DNA of 37,212 nucleotides, taken from contig LVAJ01000043.1 in assembly GCA_001603005.1 (NCBI GenBank), forward strand, positions 1 to 37,212, given 5' to 3'. This document shows, one piece after another, positions 1 through 11,578 of this stretch. This DNA is from Clostridiales bacterium Firm_04. Lineage in GTDB: Bacteria; Bacillota; Clostridia; Oscillospirales; Ruminococcaceae. Below the pieces are notes generated by a model, which did not search any database, was not told the DNA's origin, and was given only the letters and a program-made list of their open reading frames with translations. Every line of letters begins with the position of its first letter. Positions within the stretch are counted from its first letter, which is position 1. The position numbers and the translations under genes are program-made.

Positions 1-80
1 CCTTTCTCACGACTATCTCCTGAAAGTCTTTTTGGGGACTGATTCGTAAGCGATTGCCGTGAGGAAAGTCAATGGATTGC

Positions 81-109
81 TTGCTTTTTTCCGTGTTCTG
101 TGTTATAAT
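81..109 (+). promoter_or_regulatory. sigma-A promoter of hisI
   Basis: TTGCTT (81-86), a 17-base spacer and a perfect TATAAT (104-109). It lies about 40 bases before the hisI start, so hisI-hisE appear to have their own promoter rather than being read from a longer his operon. Nothing recognisable lies in bases 1-80. Confidence 0.75.
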
Positions 110-152
110 AAAGCGTAAGTTCCGCAGAGGAAACGATCTGACAGGAGGACGT

Positions 153-512
153 ATGATAAAAGTTGATCTGAATGACCTCGACCGCTTTTTCCAGAAGGGC
201 GAGCTGATCCCCGCGATCTGCTATGAGGTCGATACGAAAACCGTGCTGATGCTCGCGTATATGAACAAAGAGAGCCTCAGGCGCACGCTTGAAACAGGCT
301 ACACATGGTTCTGGAGCCGCTCACGGCAGGAATACTGGAACAAGGGCGCAACATCCGGTCATCTGCAAAAGGTCGTGTCGGTCTTTGCAGACTGCGATGA
401 CGATACGCTGCTCGTCAATGTGAGACAGACCGGCGTCGCATGCCATACCGGCAGCTACAGCTGCTTTTTCAAGGAACTCTATAACGAAAATGATGAGGAG
501 AAGGAATCATGA
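153..512 (+). CDS. hisI: phosphoribosyl-AMP cyclohydrolase
   Basis: Cytoplasmic enzyme of histidine synthesis that opens the adenine ring of phosphoribosyl-AMP to give ProFAR. The 119-residue product has the usual length of a stand-alone HisI. The family's metal-site pattern is visible: the acidic cluster ADCDDDTLL for Mg2+, and zinc-ligand cysteines in that segment and in [13 protein letters not shown]. The [11 protein letters not shown] segment is also typical. An in-frame ATG exists upstream at 72, but the ATG at 153 is chosen because it follows an AGGAGG site (143-148) and the promoter's -10 box lies between the two. The stop overlaps the hisE start (ATGA), implying translational coupling. 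The rest of the his pathway is not in the window. Confidence 0.96.
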   Translation: MIKVDLNDLDRFFQKGELIPAICYEVDTKTVLMLAYMNKESLRRTLETGYTWFWSRSRQEYWNKGATSGHLQKVVSVFADCDDDTLLVNVRQTGVACHTGSYSCFFKELYNENDEEKES

Positions 513-847
513 CGGTTTATCAGGAAATTTTTGAGGTTATCAAGGCGCGCAAGGCTGCGTTCGAGGCAGGCACCGCACAGGAGAACTCCTATACGGCATA
601 CCTCTTTGACAAGGGCGTGGACAAGATCTGCAAAAAGGTCGGCGAGGAAGCGACCGAAACGGTCATTGCCGCAAAGAACAATGATAACAATGAACTCGCA
701 AACGAGATCAACGATCTGCTCTATCATGTCATGGTGCTCGCTGCCAATCAGGGGCTCGACTGGGCAGACGTCGAAAAGGTGCTCGAAGAACGAAACGAGA
801 AGATCGGCAATCTCAAGCAGTTCCATCAGGTAGACAAAAACACCTGA
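509..847 (+). CDS. hisE: phosphoribosyl-ATP pyrophosphohydrolase
   Basis: Hydrolyses phosphoribosyl-ATP to phosphoribosyl-AMP, the step just before HisI. The 112-residue product is of normal HisE size and belongs to the all-alpha NTP pyrophosphohydrolase (MazG-like) superfamily. The metal-binding pattern is visible in [16 protein letters not shown] (EExxE) and in the later [16 protein letters not shown] helix with its E...D pair. The start overlaps the hisI stop by four bases and is preceded by a GAGGAGAAGG site. In many bacteria hisI and hisE are fused; here they are separate but coupled. A weak hairpin follows the stop. Confidence 0.95.
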   Translation: MTVYQEIFEVIKARKAAFEAGTAQENSYTAYLFDKGVDKICKKVGEEATETVIAAKNNDNNELANEINDLLYHVMVLAANQGLDWADVEKVLEERNEKIGNLKQFHQVDKNT

Positions 848-853
848 TTTTTC

Positions 854-882
854 CGGATCACAGCGGCGATCCGCACATTTTT
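854..882 (+). terminator. possible weak terminator after hisE
   Basis: CGGATC (854-859) pairs with GATCCG (868-873) around an 8-base loop, and five Ts begin four bases later. The stem is only six pairs, so termination is uncertain. Confidence 0.3.
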
Positions 883-978
883 CCGCCCGCGCGAATATAT
901 TGGCAGTGAGGATTCCGGTGGACTGCATGCTCCATGCGCTGCACACGGAAGTCCAATCTGTATCAGGGAGGAATACAT

Positions 979-1770
979 ATGAGTGAATTGCAGAATGCCG
1001 AAGGCGTCAGCGCCGTGCCGGTCAAGCTCGACCGTGTGTTCGACAGCTGCAGCGACAAGGACTGCATCACCAATTTGCAGGTGATGCTCGAAGGCGGCGG
1101 CGACCTGCCGCAGCAGTTTACGTCCGTCAAAACGCGCTGCTGCACGATCGACAACATCTGCATGAGCGTGGAGCCGATCCCGTTCAACCGCGGGTATTAT
1201 ACCGTGGATATCACCTATACATTCGGGGTGGAGCTGCTTTGCTATACGCGCGCATGCGACAGTCCTGCCGTCATGCGCGGAACAGCATCCGCATCAAAAA
1301 GCGTGATCCTCTACGGCAGCGAATCCAGTACGCGGACATTTTTCAGCAGCGGCGCCAGAGTCGGCGAGACAAACGGCTGCTGCGAGGTGGTCAATCTGCC
1401 GACGGCAAGCTGCCAGTGCGTTGAACCGATTGCACTGGAAACGCGCATCTGCGTGCTTCCGCCGATCCCCGGACAGCAGGATCCGGACTGTCCGCCGATG
1501 CCGCGCAGAGCCGTCGTCCTGACACTCGGCGTGTTCTCGGTCGTGGAGCTGACCAGACCTGTCACCATGACAGTCGCCGCGTATCCCTACAATGTGCCGG
1601 CAAAATCCTGCTCCGGCGACACCGATTCGCCCTGCGAGATCTTCAACCGGATCTCGTTCCCCACAGAAGAATTTACACCGGCTGCCGATGCATTTGCCGC
1701 GCAGTCCGCTGCCGCAGAGCCGCTGCGATACGAGGGCTTTGCGGGCTATCAGCCGCCGGTACAGCCGTGA
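979..1770 (+). CDS. cysteine-rich clostridial protein of unknown function
   Basis: A 263-residue protein with no signal peptide or membrane segment. It has about 20 cysteines, several paired (CC at the KTRCCTIDN segment, and GCCEVV), plus motifs DSCSDKDCITNLQVML near residue 22 and VEPIPFNRGYYTVDITYTF near 63. I recognise this pattern from uncharacterised proteins common in Clostridia but know no assigned function. The cysteine content and spore-former context allow a spore-surface or disulfide-linked structural role, which is inference. The start at 979 is chosen over an in-frame ATG at 934 because a GGGAGG site lies at 966-971. The gene stands alone, followed by a good hairpin. Confidence 0.85.
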   Translation: MSELQNAEGVSAVPVKLDRVFDSCSDKDCITNLQVMLEGGGDLPQQFTSVKTRCCTIDNICMSVEPIPFNRGYYTVDITYTFGVELLCYTRACDSPAVMRGTASASKSVILYGSESSTRTFFSSGARVGETNGCCEVVNLPTASCQCVEPIALETRICVLPPIPGQQDPDCPPMPRRAVVLTLGVFSVVELTRPVTMTVAAYPYNVPAKSCSGDTDSPCEIFNRISFPTEEFTPAADAFAAQSAAAEPLRYEGFAGYQPPVQP

Positions 1771-1779
1771 AAACCGGTC

Positions 1780-1820
1780 ACCGCGTGAGCGCAAAACTCA
1801 CGCGGTTCCGTATATTTTGC
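1780..1820 (+). terminator. terminator after the cysteine-rich gene
   Basis: ACCGCGTGAG (1780-1789) pairs perfectly with CTCACGCGGT (1797-1806) around a 7-base loop. The following tract is TCCGTATATTTT, a poor U-run, and the GNAT ribosome site follows at once, so it may be partial or leader-acting. Confidence 0.55.
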
Positions 1821-1837
1821 GAAAGGACAGGCATCAT

Positions 1838-2320
1838 TTGAGCATACGAATTGCAGTGCCGGCGGATGCGGAGACCGTCCGGCAGATCGCACATGAAACG
1901 ATCCGCGCAATCTATCCGCATTATTATCCGGCAGGTGCGGTCGCATTTTTTCTCGCGCATCACAATCCCGAAGCGATTCAGCGGGATATTGCCGAAAACT
2001 GCGTATATCTGTGCATTTCCGATGACGGAGCGGCGGTCGGCACCGTGACTGTGCGCGAAAACGACATCGGCAGACTGTTCGTGCTGCCGGCATATCAGGG
2101 CAGAGGGTTCGGCGGCATGCTGCTTGATTTTGCCGAACAGACCGTCGCTGCGCAGTATCCGGAAGCGGTGCTGGATGCGTCCTTTGCGGCAAAGGCGATC
2201 TATCTGCGCCGCGGCTACACAGAGACCGGATATGACTGCATTGCCTGCGGAAACGGCGATTTTCTCTGCCATGATACCATGCGCAAAATCTTCGTATCTG
2301 CGGAGAAAAATCCGGAATAA
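1838..2320 (+). CDS. GNAT-family N-acetyltransferase
   Basis: A 160-residue single-domain GNAT protein that would transfer an acetyl group from acetyl-CoA to an unknown amine. The family's acetyl-CoA loop is clear in LFVLPAYQGRGFGGMLLDFA (about residues 77-96; Q/RxxGxG/A type), and the C-terminal AIYLRRGYTETGY strand is typical. No substrate can be named. The start is a TTG at 1838, preceded by GAAAGGA at 1821-1827; the reading frame is open further upstream but has no ribosome site there and would run into the previous gene. ligA starts 15 bases after the stop, so the two are probably cotranscribed. Confidence 0.85.
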   Translation: MSIRIAVPADAETVRQIAHETIRAIYPHYYPAGAVAFFLAHHNPEAIQRDIAENCVYLCISDDGAAVGTVTVRENDIGRLFVLPAYQGRGFGGMLLDFAEQTVAAQYPEAVLDASFAAKAIYLRRGYTETGYDCIACGNGDFLCHDTMRKIFVSAEKNPE

Positions 2321-4333
<2,013 letters not shown>

Positions 4334-4360
4334 CCAATCACACGCATCAATCCCTGATAT

Positions 4361-4404
4361 AAAACCGGCGAGCCGCAGTTTTTCTGATCGGCTCGCCGGT
4401 TTTC
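4361..4404 (+). terminator. strong terminator after ligA
   Basis: A 14-base inverted repeat (4361-4374 with 4390-4403, core ACCGGCGAGCC/GGCTCGCCGGT) with a 15-base loop; the right arm ends in TTTT and is followed by CTTT. The A-run on the left arm makes it potentially bidirectional. Confidence 0.9.
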
Positions 4405-4508
4405 TTTATGCAGACGCGCACCGAAATTTCGCCTATATTGCGGTATCTTGACAGCGAAATCGAAATGACATATTCCGACACTGCTGCAATCAGAATCATT
4501 CCGGAAAG

Positions 4509-4550
4509 AAACGGCAGGAGCACGGCTTTTACACCGTGCCCCTGTCGTTT
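4509..4550 (-). terminator. terminator after amt
   Basis: Arms 4509-4525 and 4534-4550 pair with one A-C mismatch and one G-T wobble around an 8-base loop. On the minus strand the stem is followed by TTTCTTT. It lies 26 bases past the amt stop and separates it from the convergent ligA. Confidence 0.85.
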
Positions 4551-4575
4551 TGTAAGGAAATGTTAGGAGATGGTT

Positions 4576-6312
4576 TTAATCAGTTTCCGGCAGTTCCTCG
4601 CTCTGGAGCGCGTCATAATTCACAGAGCCGGTACGCACCTTGACGACCTGTTCCACCGGATATGTAAAGATCTTGCCGTCGCCGACCTGACCGGTATACA
4701 GCACCTCGCGCGCCGTCTGAATGACAGTCTCGACCGGCACCTTGCAGACGACGATCTCTGCCTTGATCTTCGGATGCAGCGTTGCGCTCATCTTCGCGCC
4801 GCGGTAATAGTGATTCGACTTCTGGATGCCGCAGCCCATGACATTCGTGACGGTCACGCCCGTAATGCCGATGCGTTCCATCGCGTGAATGAAATGATGC
4901 AGCTTTTCCTGATTGAACACGACCGCGACCTTTGTCATCTTCGGCGCCGATGCATCGCCGGCTGTTGTGCTGACGCTGACCGCAGGCGCAGGCTTTGCTG
5001 CCGCGACATGCTCGCCGTGCTCCGGATAGCCTGCCATTGCAGCCTCACCCATTGCAGGTGCAAAATCCGCGTAGGAGCTGACCAGACCGTGCTCTGCGGC
5101 ATCCATGCCGAGGATTTCTTCCTGCTCCGAAGCGCGCAGTCCGATCGTGTGCTTGATGACGAGGAATACAATCGTCATCATGACCGCCGTCCATGCGGCG
5201 ACCGTTGCAAAACCGAGCAGCTGCTTGCCGAGCAGATCAAATCCGCCGCCGTAAAACAGACCGCTGAACGTATCATTGCCCGGAACAGAAGTCGTCGCGA
5301 ACAGACCGACCGCGATCGTGCCCCAGATGCCGTTCATCATGTGAACCGCGACCGCACCGACCGGATCGTCAATGTGCAGCACATAATCGAGCAGCCACAC
5401 GCCGAAGCAGACGAGCAGGCCGGAGACAATGCCGACAACCGATGCACCCGCAACATCCATGACGTCGCAGCCTGCGGTAATGCCGACCAGACCGGCAAGC
5501 GATGCGTTCAGGCACATCGAAACATCCGGCTTGCCGTACTTCACCCAAGTAAAGATCATGCAGGTAACCGTTGCGATCGCAGGGGCGACCGTCGTGGTGA
5601 CGAACACCGACGCGAGCTGTCCGGTGCTGGTGCATGCAGCGCCGTTGAAGCCGTACCAGCCGAACCAGAGAATGAAACATCCGAGTGCGCCGAGCGTCAG
5701 GTTATGACCGGGAATCGCATTCGGCTGAATGCTGCCGTCAGACTTCTTCGAGAACTTGCCGATGCGCGGTCCGAGGATCTTTGCGCCGATCAGCGCAGAA
5801 ATGCCGCCGACCATGTGAATCGCGCAGGAGCCTGCGAAATCGTGGAAGCCGAGCTGCGAAAGCCAGCCGCCGCCCCAGATCCAGTGCGCCTCGACCGGAT
5901 AGATCAGCGCGCTGATAACGCCGGAGTAGATGCAGTACGAGAGGAACTTGCAGCGCTCTGCCATTGCGCCGGACACGATCGTCGCGGCAGTTGCACAGAA
6001 CACCAGATTGAACACGAAATTCGACCAGTCAAAGCTTTCGTATGCAGTGAACACATCGAATCCCGGCTTGCCGATGAATCCCAGCAGATCCTCACCCATG
6101 AACAGTCCGAAGCCGATCAGAATGAACATCGGTGTGCCGATGCAGAAATCCATGAGGTTTTTCATGATGATATTCGCGGCATTCTTCGCACGGGTGAAGC
6201 CCGTTTCGACCATTGCAAAGCCCGCCTGCATGAAGAATACCAGTGCGGCGCCGATCAGAAACCAGATCGCAAAGACCTCGCTGTCTACCGCCTGCAAGAT
6301 ATCAGTTTGCAT
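4576..6312 (-). CDS. amt: ammonium transporter fused to a P-II signalling domain
   Basis: A 578-residue fusion. Residues 1 to about 405 form an 11-helix Amt/MEP/Rh ammonium channel with the pore's twin histidines H166 (GSCAIHMVGG) and H324 (VAVHMMNGIW). A hydrophilic, Ala/Pro-rich linker follows, then residues about 458-570 form a complete P-II (GlnK-like) domain: KMTKVAVVFNQEKL at its start, a T-loop region around GIQKSNHYYRGAKM and the signature TGQVGDGKIF. Free GlnK normally plugs Amt from the cytoplasm according to ADP/ATP and 2-oxoglutarate; here regulator and channel are covalently joined, and such fusions are known in anaerobes. The T-loop holds YY at the tip, but whether it is modified cannot be told. 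The start follows AAGGGAGAG. It has its own promoter and two leader hairpins. Confidence 0.95.
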   Translation of the reverse strand: MQTDILQAVDSEVFAIWFLIGAALVFFMQAGFAMVETGFTRAKNAANIIMKNLMDFCIGTPMFILIGFGLFMGEDLLGFIGKPGFDVFTAYESFDWSNFVFNLVFCATAATIVSGAMAERCKFLSYCIYSGVISALIYPVEAHWIWGGGWLSQLGFHDFAGSCAIHMVGGISALIGAKILGPRIGKFSKKSDGSIQPNAIPGHNLTLGALGCFILWFGWYGFNGAACTSTGQLASVFVTTTVAPAIATVTCMIFTWVKYGKPDVSMCLNASLAGLVGITAGCDVMDVAGASVVGIVSGLLVCFGVWLLDYVLHIDDPVGAVAVHMMNGIWGTIAVGLFATTSVPGNDTFSGLFYGGGFDLLGKQLLGFATVAAWTAVMMTIVFLVIKHTIGLRASEQEEILGMDAAEHGLVSSYADFAPAMGEAAMAGYPEHGEHVAAAKPAPAVSVSTTAGDASAPKMTKVAVVFNQEKLHHFIHAMERIGITGVTVTNVMGCGIQKSNHYYRGAKMSATLHPKIKAEIVVCKVPVETVIQTAREVLYTGQVGDGKIFTYPVEQVVKVRTGSVNYDALQSEELPETD

Positions 6313-6336
6313 TGTAATCTCTCCCTTTCAGGAACG

Positions 6337-6377
6337 AAAAAAGGGCGCATGAGCTGGTATTTCAGCATCATGCACCC
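6337..6377 (-). terminator. leader terminator/attenuator 2 of amt
   Basis: On the minus strand GGGTGCATGA pairs with TCATGCGCCC and an inner GCTG/CAGC helix closes a six-base loop (AAATAC), with one bulged T; six Ts follow directly (6342-6337). An outer GGAACG/CGTTCC helix can enclose it. It ends about 20 bases before the amt start, between promoter and ribosome site, so it is placed to act as an attenuator. This is a reading of the sequence, not tested. Confidence 0.75.
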
Positions 6378-6414
6378 CATTGTGCGTTCCGTTCAAATGT
6401 ACAAAGCGCTTTGG

Positions 6415-6456
6415 AAAAACAAAACGGCTGCAGAGATTTTTTTGTTCTCCGCAGCC
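6415..6456 (-). terminator. leader terminator/attenuator 1 of amt
   Basis: On the minus strand GGCTGCGGAG (6456-6447) pairs with CTCTGCAGCC (6435-6426) through one G-T pair, with an 11-base A-rich loop, followed by GTTTTGTTTTT. It begins about a dozen bases after the expected transcription start of the amt promoter. A 12-base palindrome, CAAAGCGCTTTG, lies between it and the second hairpin. Confidence 0.75.
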
Positions 6457-6475
6457 CCTTTGCTGTTCTGGCTGT

Positions 6476-6504
6476 ATTATAGCACATTGTGAAAGATTTG
6501 TCAA
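6476..6504 (-). promoter_or_regulatory. consensus sigma-A promoter of amt
   Basis: Perfect TTGACA (6504-6499), 17-base spacer and perfect TATAAT (6481-6476) on the minus strand. It lies between the pntB stop and amt, giving a leader of about 155 bases that carries two terminator-like hairpins. A fully consensus promoter with attenuators after it implies control at elongation rather than initiation. Confidence 0.9.
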
Positions 6505-6568
6505 GCGAAATTTGACTTTTCGGCATCAAATATAAATTCATGCATATTTCATGCGAATATTTTGGCAA

Positions 6569-7978
6569 TCAGCTGTCTTCAAACTCGCTGACAAGCTGCG
6601 AAACGGTCTGCTTTGCATCGCCGTAGATCATGACCGTGTTGTCGTTCGTGAACAGCGGATTTTCCACGCCGGAGAAGCCCGCGCCCTTGCCGCGCTTCAG
6701 CACGAATACCGTCCGCGCCTCGTATGCATTGATGATCGGCATGCCGTAAAGCGGCGAGGATTCGTCCGTCTGCGCCGAGGGATTGACAACGTCGTTCGCA
6801 CCGATGACAATTGCAACATCGGTATTCGGCATCTGCGGATTCATCTCGTCTGCGGTTTTCAGCTGCTCATAGGGCACATTCGCCTCTGCAAGCAGCACAT
6901 TCATGTGTCCGGGCATACGTCCCGCGACCGGATGAATCGCAAAGCTGACCTCTGCGCCGTTTTCTTCAAGCTTATCCGCAAGCTCCTTGACACTGTGCTG
7001 CGCCTGTGCAACTGCCATGCCGTAGCCGGGGATGAACACGACCGAGGATGCCGCTTCGAGAATCAGATAGGCGTCCTCAACGGACATCGCTTTCGGCTCC
7101 TTGCCGCTGCCTGCCGCGCCCTTCGATTTCGATGCGCCGAAGCTGCCGAACAGCAGCGAATAAAGCGTGCGGTTCATCGCCTTGCACATGATGAGTGTCA
7201 GGATCAGACCGGATGTGCCGACCAGGCAGCCCGATACAACCAGCACGGAATTGCTGATCGCAAGGCCGGCAAATGCCGCTGCAAGACCGGAAAACGCATT
7301 GAGCAGCGAGATGATGACCGGCATGTCGCCGCCGCCGATCGTCACGACCATCGTAAAGCCGAGGATCAGGAATGCCGCCGTGACCGCGATCATGCCGATG
7401 AAGCCGAGCTGCGTCTTGCTGCCGCTGAACGCATACAGACATACACCCGCAAGACCGACAACCGCCAGCACCGCATTGAGCGCATTTTTCGCGGGGATCG
7501 TCACGGATTTCCGGAACATTTTGCCGGAAAGCTTGCCCCATGCGACGACCGAACCCGTGAACGCGACCGCGCCGATCGCAACAGTCAGTCCGAGCGTGAT
7601 GCCCTCAAACGGCACTGCATCCGCACCGACGGTACGGTCATTCGCATACTGCGCGAGCGCGACCAGCAGCGAGGACAGACCGCCGAAGCCGTTGAACAGC
7701 GCGACAAGCTGCGGCATGCCGGTCATTTCGACCTTTTTTGCCCAGACTGCGCCGATGATGCTGCCGGCGATGACTGCCGCCGCGATCAGCAGATAGCTTT
7801 TCGCACCGGCGTCCATGACCTGCTTCTCAAACAATACGGTCACGACGGCGATCAGCATGCCGACCGCGGACATGCCGTTGCCCTTTCGCGCGGTATCCGC
7901 CTTGCCGAGCAGCTTGATGCCGCGGATGAACAGCACCGCGGAGACCATGTATAAAACGGTGATGATCACATCTCTCAC
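6569..7978 (-). CDS. pntB: NAD(P) transhydrogenase, beta subunit
   Basis: Membrane subunit of the proton-translocating transhydrogenase, which reduces NADP+ with NADH at the cost of the proton gradient. The 469-residue protein has about nine membrane helices (residues 1 to about 265) followed by the cytoplasmic NADP(H)-binding domain III, with the family motifs GYGMAVAQAQ, AGRMPGHMNVLLAEA and IGANDVVNP. The start is GTG at 7978-7976, overlapping the pntAB stop (GTGA), so it is translationally coupled. The length is normal. It is the last gene of the pnt set; amt follows with its own promoter, and I see no clear terminator between pntB and that promoter. Confidence 0.96.
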   Translation of the reverse strand: MRDVIITVLYMVSAVLFIRGIKLLGKADTARKGNGMSAVGMLIAVVTVLFEKQVMDAGAKSYLLIAAAVIAGSIIGAVWAKKVEMTGMPQLVALFNGFGGLSSLLVALAQYANDRTVGADAVPFEGITLGLTVAIGAVAFTGSVVAWGKLSGKMFRKSVTIPAKNALNAVLAVVGLAGVCLYAFSGSKTQLGFIGMIAVTAAFLILGFTMVVTIGGGDMPVIISLLNAFSGLAAAFAGLAISNSVLVVSGCLVGTSGLILTLIMCKAMNRTLYSLLFGSFGASKSKGAAGSGKEPKAMSVEDAYLILEAASSVVFIPGYGMAVAQAQHSVKELADKLEENGAEVSFAIHPVAGRMPGHMNVLLAEANVPYEQLKTADEMNPQMPNTDVAIVIGANDVVNPSAQTDESSPLYGMPIINAYEARTVFVLKRGKGAGFSGVENPLFTNDNTVMIYGDAKQTVSQLVSEFEDS

Positions 7979-8280
7979 TTCTGTTTATCCCCCTTTTTCC
8001 TGAACATGCCGAGCATGCGGTCTGTGACCAGATAGCCGCCGACCACATTGATCGCGGCAAGCACGATCGCGACGACGCCGAACACCATGCCGAGCGTGCT
8101 GCTCGGTGCGAGAACTGCAACAGCCGTTGCGGACATTGCGCCGACGATCGTGATGCCGGAGATCGCGTTTGTGCCGGACATCAGCGGCGTATGCAGCTGC
8201 GAGGGAACCTTCGAGATCAGCTCCACGCCGAGGAATCCCGCGATCACAAATACAAAAATAAGCAGCATGATTTCGCCCAT
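7975..8280 (-). CDS. pntAB: NAD(P) transhydrogenase, small membrane alpha-2 subunit
   Basis: A 101-residue membrane protein equal to the C-terminal hydrophobic part of the single-chain E. coli PntA. Three to four membrane helices are visible, with the family segment VELISKVPSQLHTPLMSGTN near residue 20. The split into PntAA, PntAB and PntB is the three-subunit layout known from Rhodospirillum rubrum. It starts one base after the pntAA stop, with AAGGAGAG inside the pntAA end as ribosome site, and overlaps pntB by four bases. Confidence 0.95.
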   Translation of the reverse strand: MGEIMLLIFVFVIAGFLGVELISKVPSQLHTPLMSGTNAISGITIVGAMSATAVAVLAPSSTLGMVFGVVAIVLAAINVVGGYLVTDRMLGMFRKKGDKQK

Positions 8281-8281
8281 T

Positions 8282-9406
8282 TCAACTCTCCTTAAACCGT
8301 TCGTGGATGATCTTTCCGCCCTGTGTCAGCAGACAGCCGCGCATGATCTCATCCTGCATATTGACCTGAAATTCCTTTGCTTCCTTATCGTAAAAATGCG
8401 TGAGAAATGCCGTGAAGTTGCCCGAAAGCATTTTGGATGCGTCATAGGGCACCTGCCGTTCCAGATAATCGCCGGACATGATAATGACGCCGTTGTCCGT
8501 CACGACTTCCTCAAAAAGCTTCGAGCCTTCCACATTGCCGCCGGTCGAAACTGCCATATCAACAATAATTGCGCCCGGCTGCATCCGCGCGATCACATCC
8601 TTTCCGATGAGCCGCGGTGCTTTTCTGCCGAAGACCTTCGCCGTCGTGATGACGATATTCGAGCGCTCGCAGACCTTCGCCTGCGCTTCCTGCTGCTTTC
8701 TGATCTGCTCCGGCGTCAGCTCCTTCGCATAGCCCTGATCGGTCTGCCCCATTTCGCCGAGGTCGATCCTGACAAAGCTCGCGCCGAGCGACTTGACCTG
8801 TTCCTCAACGACCGGACGCGTATCGAATGCATCGACACGCGCGCCGAGACGCTTTGCGGTCGCGATCGCCTGCAAGCCCGCCACGCCGACACCGATGATA
8901 AACACACGCGCCGGATTGATCGTGCCGGACGGCGTGACCATCATCGGCAGGATCTTCGGGAGCCGTGCCGCTGCATTCAGCACAGCGACATAGCCCGCGA
9001 GCGACGTCTGCGAAGACTGCACATCCATTTTCTGCGCGAGCGTGGTGCGCGGGATCATTTCCAGCGAAACCGCCTGTACGCCGCTCTTTGCAAAATCGCG
9101 CAGCAGATCCTTTTCATTGAACGGATCAAGATAACTCAGGTGGAGCGTTCCGGCACGCAGTCCCGCGGCGCTCTGCGGTTTCAGAATCCGCAGGACGATC
9201 TCGCTGTCATAGCCCTCCTGCTCCGTGCCGATCATGACCGCGCCGGCTTTTTCATAGGCTGCGTCGGAAAAGCCGCTCTTTTCACCCGCGCCGCGAACGA
9301 CCTTGCACGAAAAGCCCATACCGATGAGCTTTTTGATATCGTCGGGGATCAGCGCAACTCGCGTTTCACGCGGATCCGTCTCCCGACAGACCAAAATGGA
9401 TTTCAT
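8282..9406 (-). CDS. pntAA: NAD(P) transhydrogenase, NAD-binding alpha-1 subunit
   Basis: Soluble domain I of the transhydrogenase, which binds NAD(H) on the cytoplasmic face and hands hydride to NADP+ on PntB. The 374-residue product is of the alanine dehydrogenase/transhydrogenase family: RETDPRETRVALIPDDIKKL at the N-terminus, the Rossmann glycine loop VGVAGLQAIATAKRLGARV near residue 175, and the conserved RKAPRLIGKDVIARMQPG region. The start follows GAGAGGAGAATGAG. It is the first of three tightly packed pnt genes; a stable hairpin (9434-9469) lies between it and the small gene upstream. Confidence 0.96.
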   Translation of the reverse strand: MKSILVCRETDPRETRVALIPDDIKKLIGMGFSCKVVRGAGEKSGFSDAAYEKAGAVMIGTEQEGYDSEIVLRILKPQSAAGLRAGTLHLSYLDPFNEKDLLRDFAKSGVQAVSLEMIPRTTLAQKMDVQSSQTSLAGYVAVLNAAARLPKILPMMVTPSGTINPARVFIIGVGVAGLQAIATAKRLGARVDAFDTRPVVEEQVKSLGASFVRIDLGEMGQTDQGYAKELTPEQIRKQQEAQAKVCERSNIVITTAKVFGRKAPRLIGKDVIARMQPGAIIVDMAVSTGGNVEGSKLFEEVVTDNGVIIMSGDYLERQVPYDASKMLSGNFTAFLTHFYDKEAKEFQVNMQDEIMRGCLLTQGGKIIHERFKES

Positions 9407-9433
9407 CTCATTCTCCTCTCTGTAAACAGCAAC

Positions 9434-9469
9434 AGATACGCCCCCTGCATCCTTGAAAGGGGCGTATCT
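9434..9469 (-). terminator. hairpin between the small gene and pntAA
   Basis: An 11-pair perfect stem (AGATACGCCCC with GGGGCGTATCT) and a 14-base loop. On the minus strand only GTTGCTGTTT follows, a weak U-tract, so this may be a partial terminator or an mRNA processing/stability element that sets the ratio of gdhA to pnt transcripts. Strand is assigned from the surrounding genes. Confidence 0.55.
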
Positions 9470-9482
9470 TTATGGTATTCAG

Positions 9483-9629
9483 TCAGTCCCACGTTTGCGT
9501 ATCGCGGGAGTAATCGGTTTCCTCTGCGACCGTTTGATAGGGATTCGGCGCCGGCGCAGCGATCTGCATTTCCGGCTGTTTCATCGGGAATCCGGTGAAC
9601 GGGATTCCGGTCAAATCAATCTGATTCAT
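9483..9629 (-). CDS. small hypothetical protein, 48 residues
   Basis: A 48-residue reading frame between gdhA and pntAA, same strand. It begins MNQIDLTGIPFTGFPMKQPE and ends in an acidic, polar tail; there is no signal peptide, membrane helix or known motif, and it is proline-rich and probably unstructured. Support for its being real is an AGAGGAG ribosome site six to seven bases before the ATG, placement 71 bases after gdhA, and a hairpin soon after its stop. I do not recognise a family. It could be a small accessory or regulator of the ammonium/transhydrogenase block, which is speculation. Confidence 0.5.
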   Translation of the reverse strand: MNQIDLTGIPFTGFPMKQPEMQIAAPAPNPYQTVAEETDYSRDTQTWD

Positions 9630-9700
9630 TTGTATGCTCCTCTGTGATCGGCTCTCCGTCGGGAGAAGATCCTTACCCAAAAGCCGCGGACAAAGTCCTC

Positions 9701-11567
<1,867 letters not shown>

Positions 11568-11578
<11 letters not shown>

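Noticed and set aside
45..76. Minus-strand promoter diverging from hisI
   Set aside because: TTGACTTTCC is present on the minus strand, but the -10 position reads TTACGA; too weak to call.
4473..4501. Plus-strand promoter between the ligA and amt terminators
   Set aside because: TTGACA with a 17-base spacer is present but the -10 (TATTCC) is poor and nothing is encoded before the next hairpin.
6337..6456. ANTAR-binding dual hexaloop element in the amt leader
   Set aside because: Hairpin 2 has a hexaloop, AAATAC, but lacks the expected G at position 4, and hairpin 1 has an 11-base loop. Kept only as generic attenuators.
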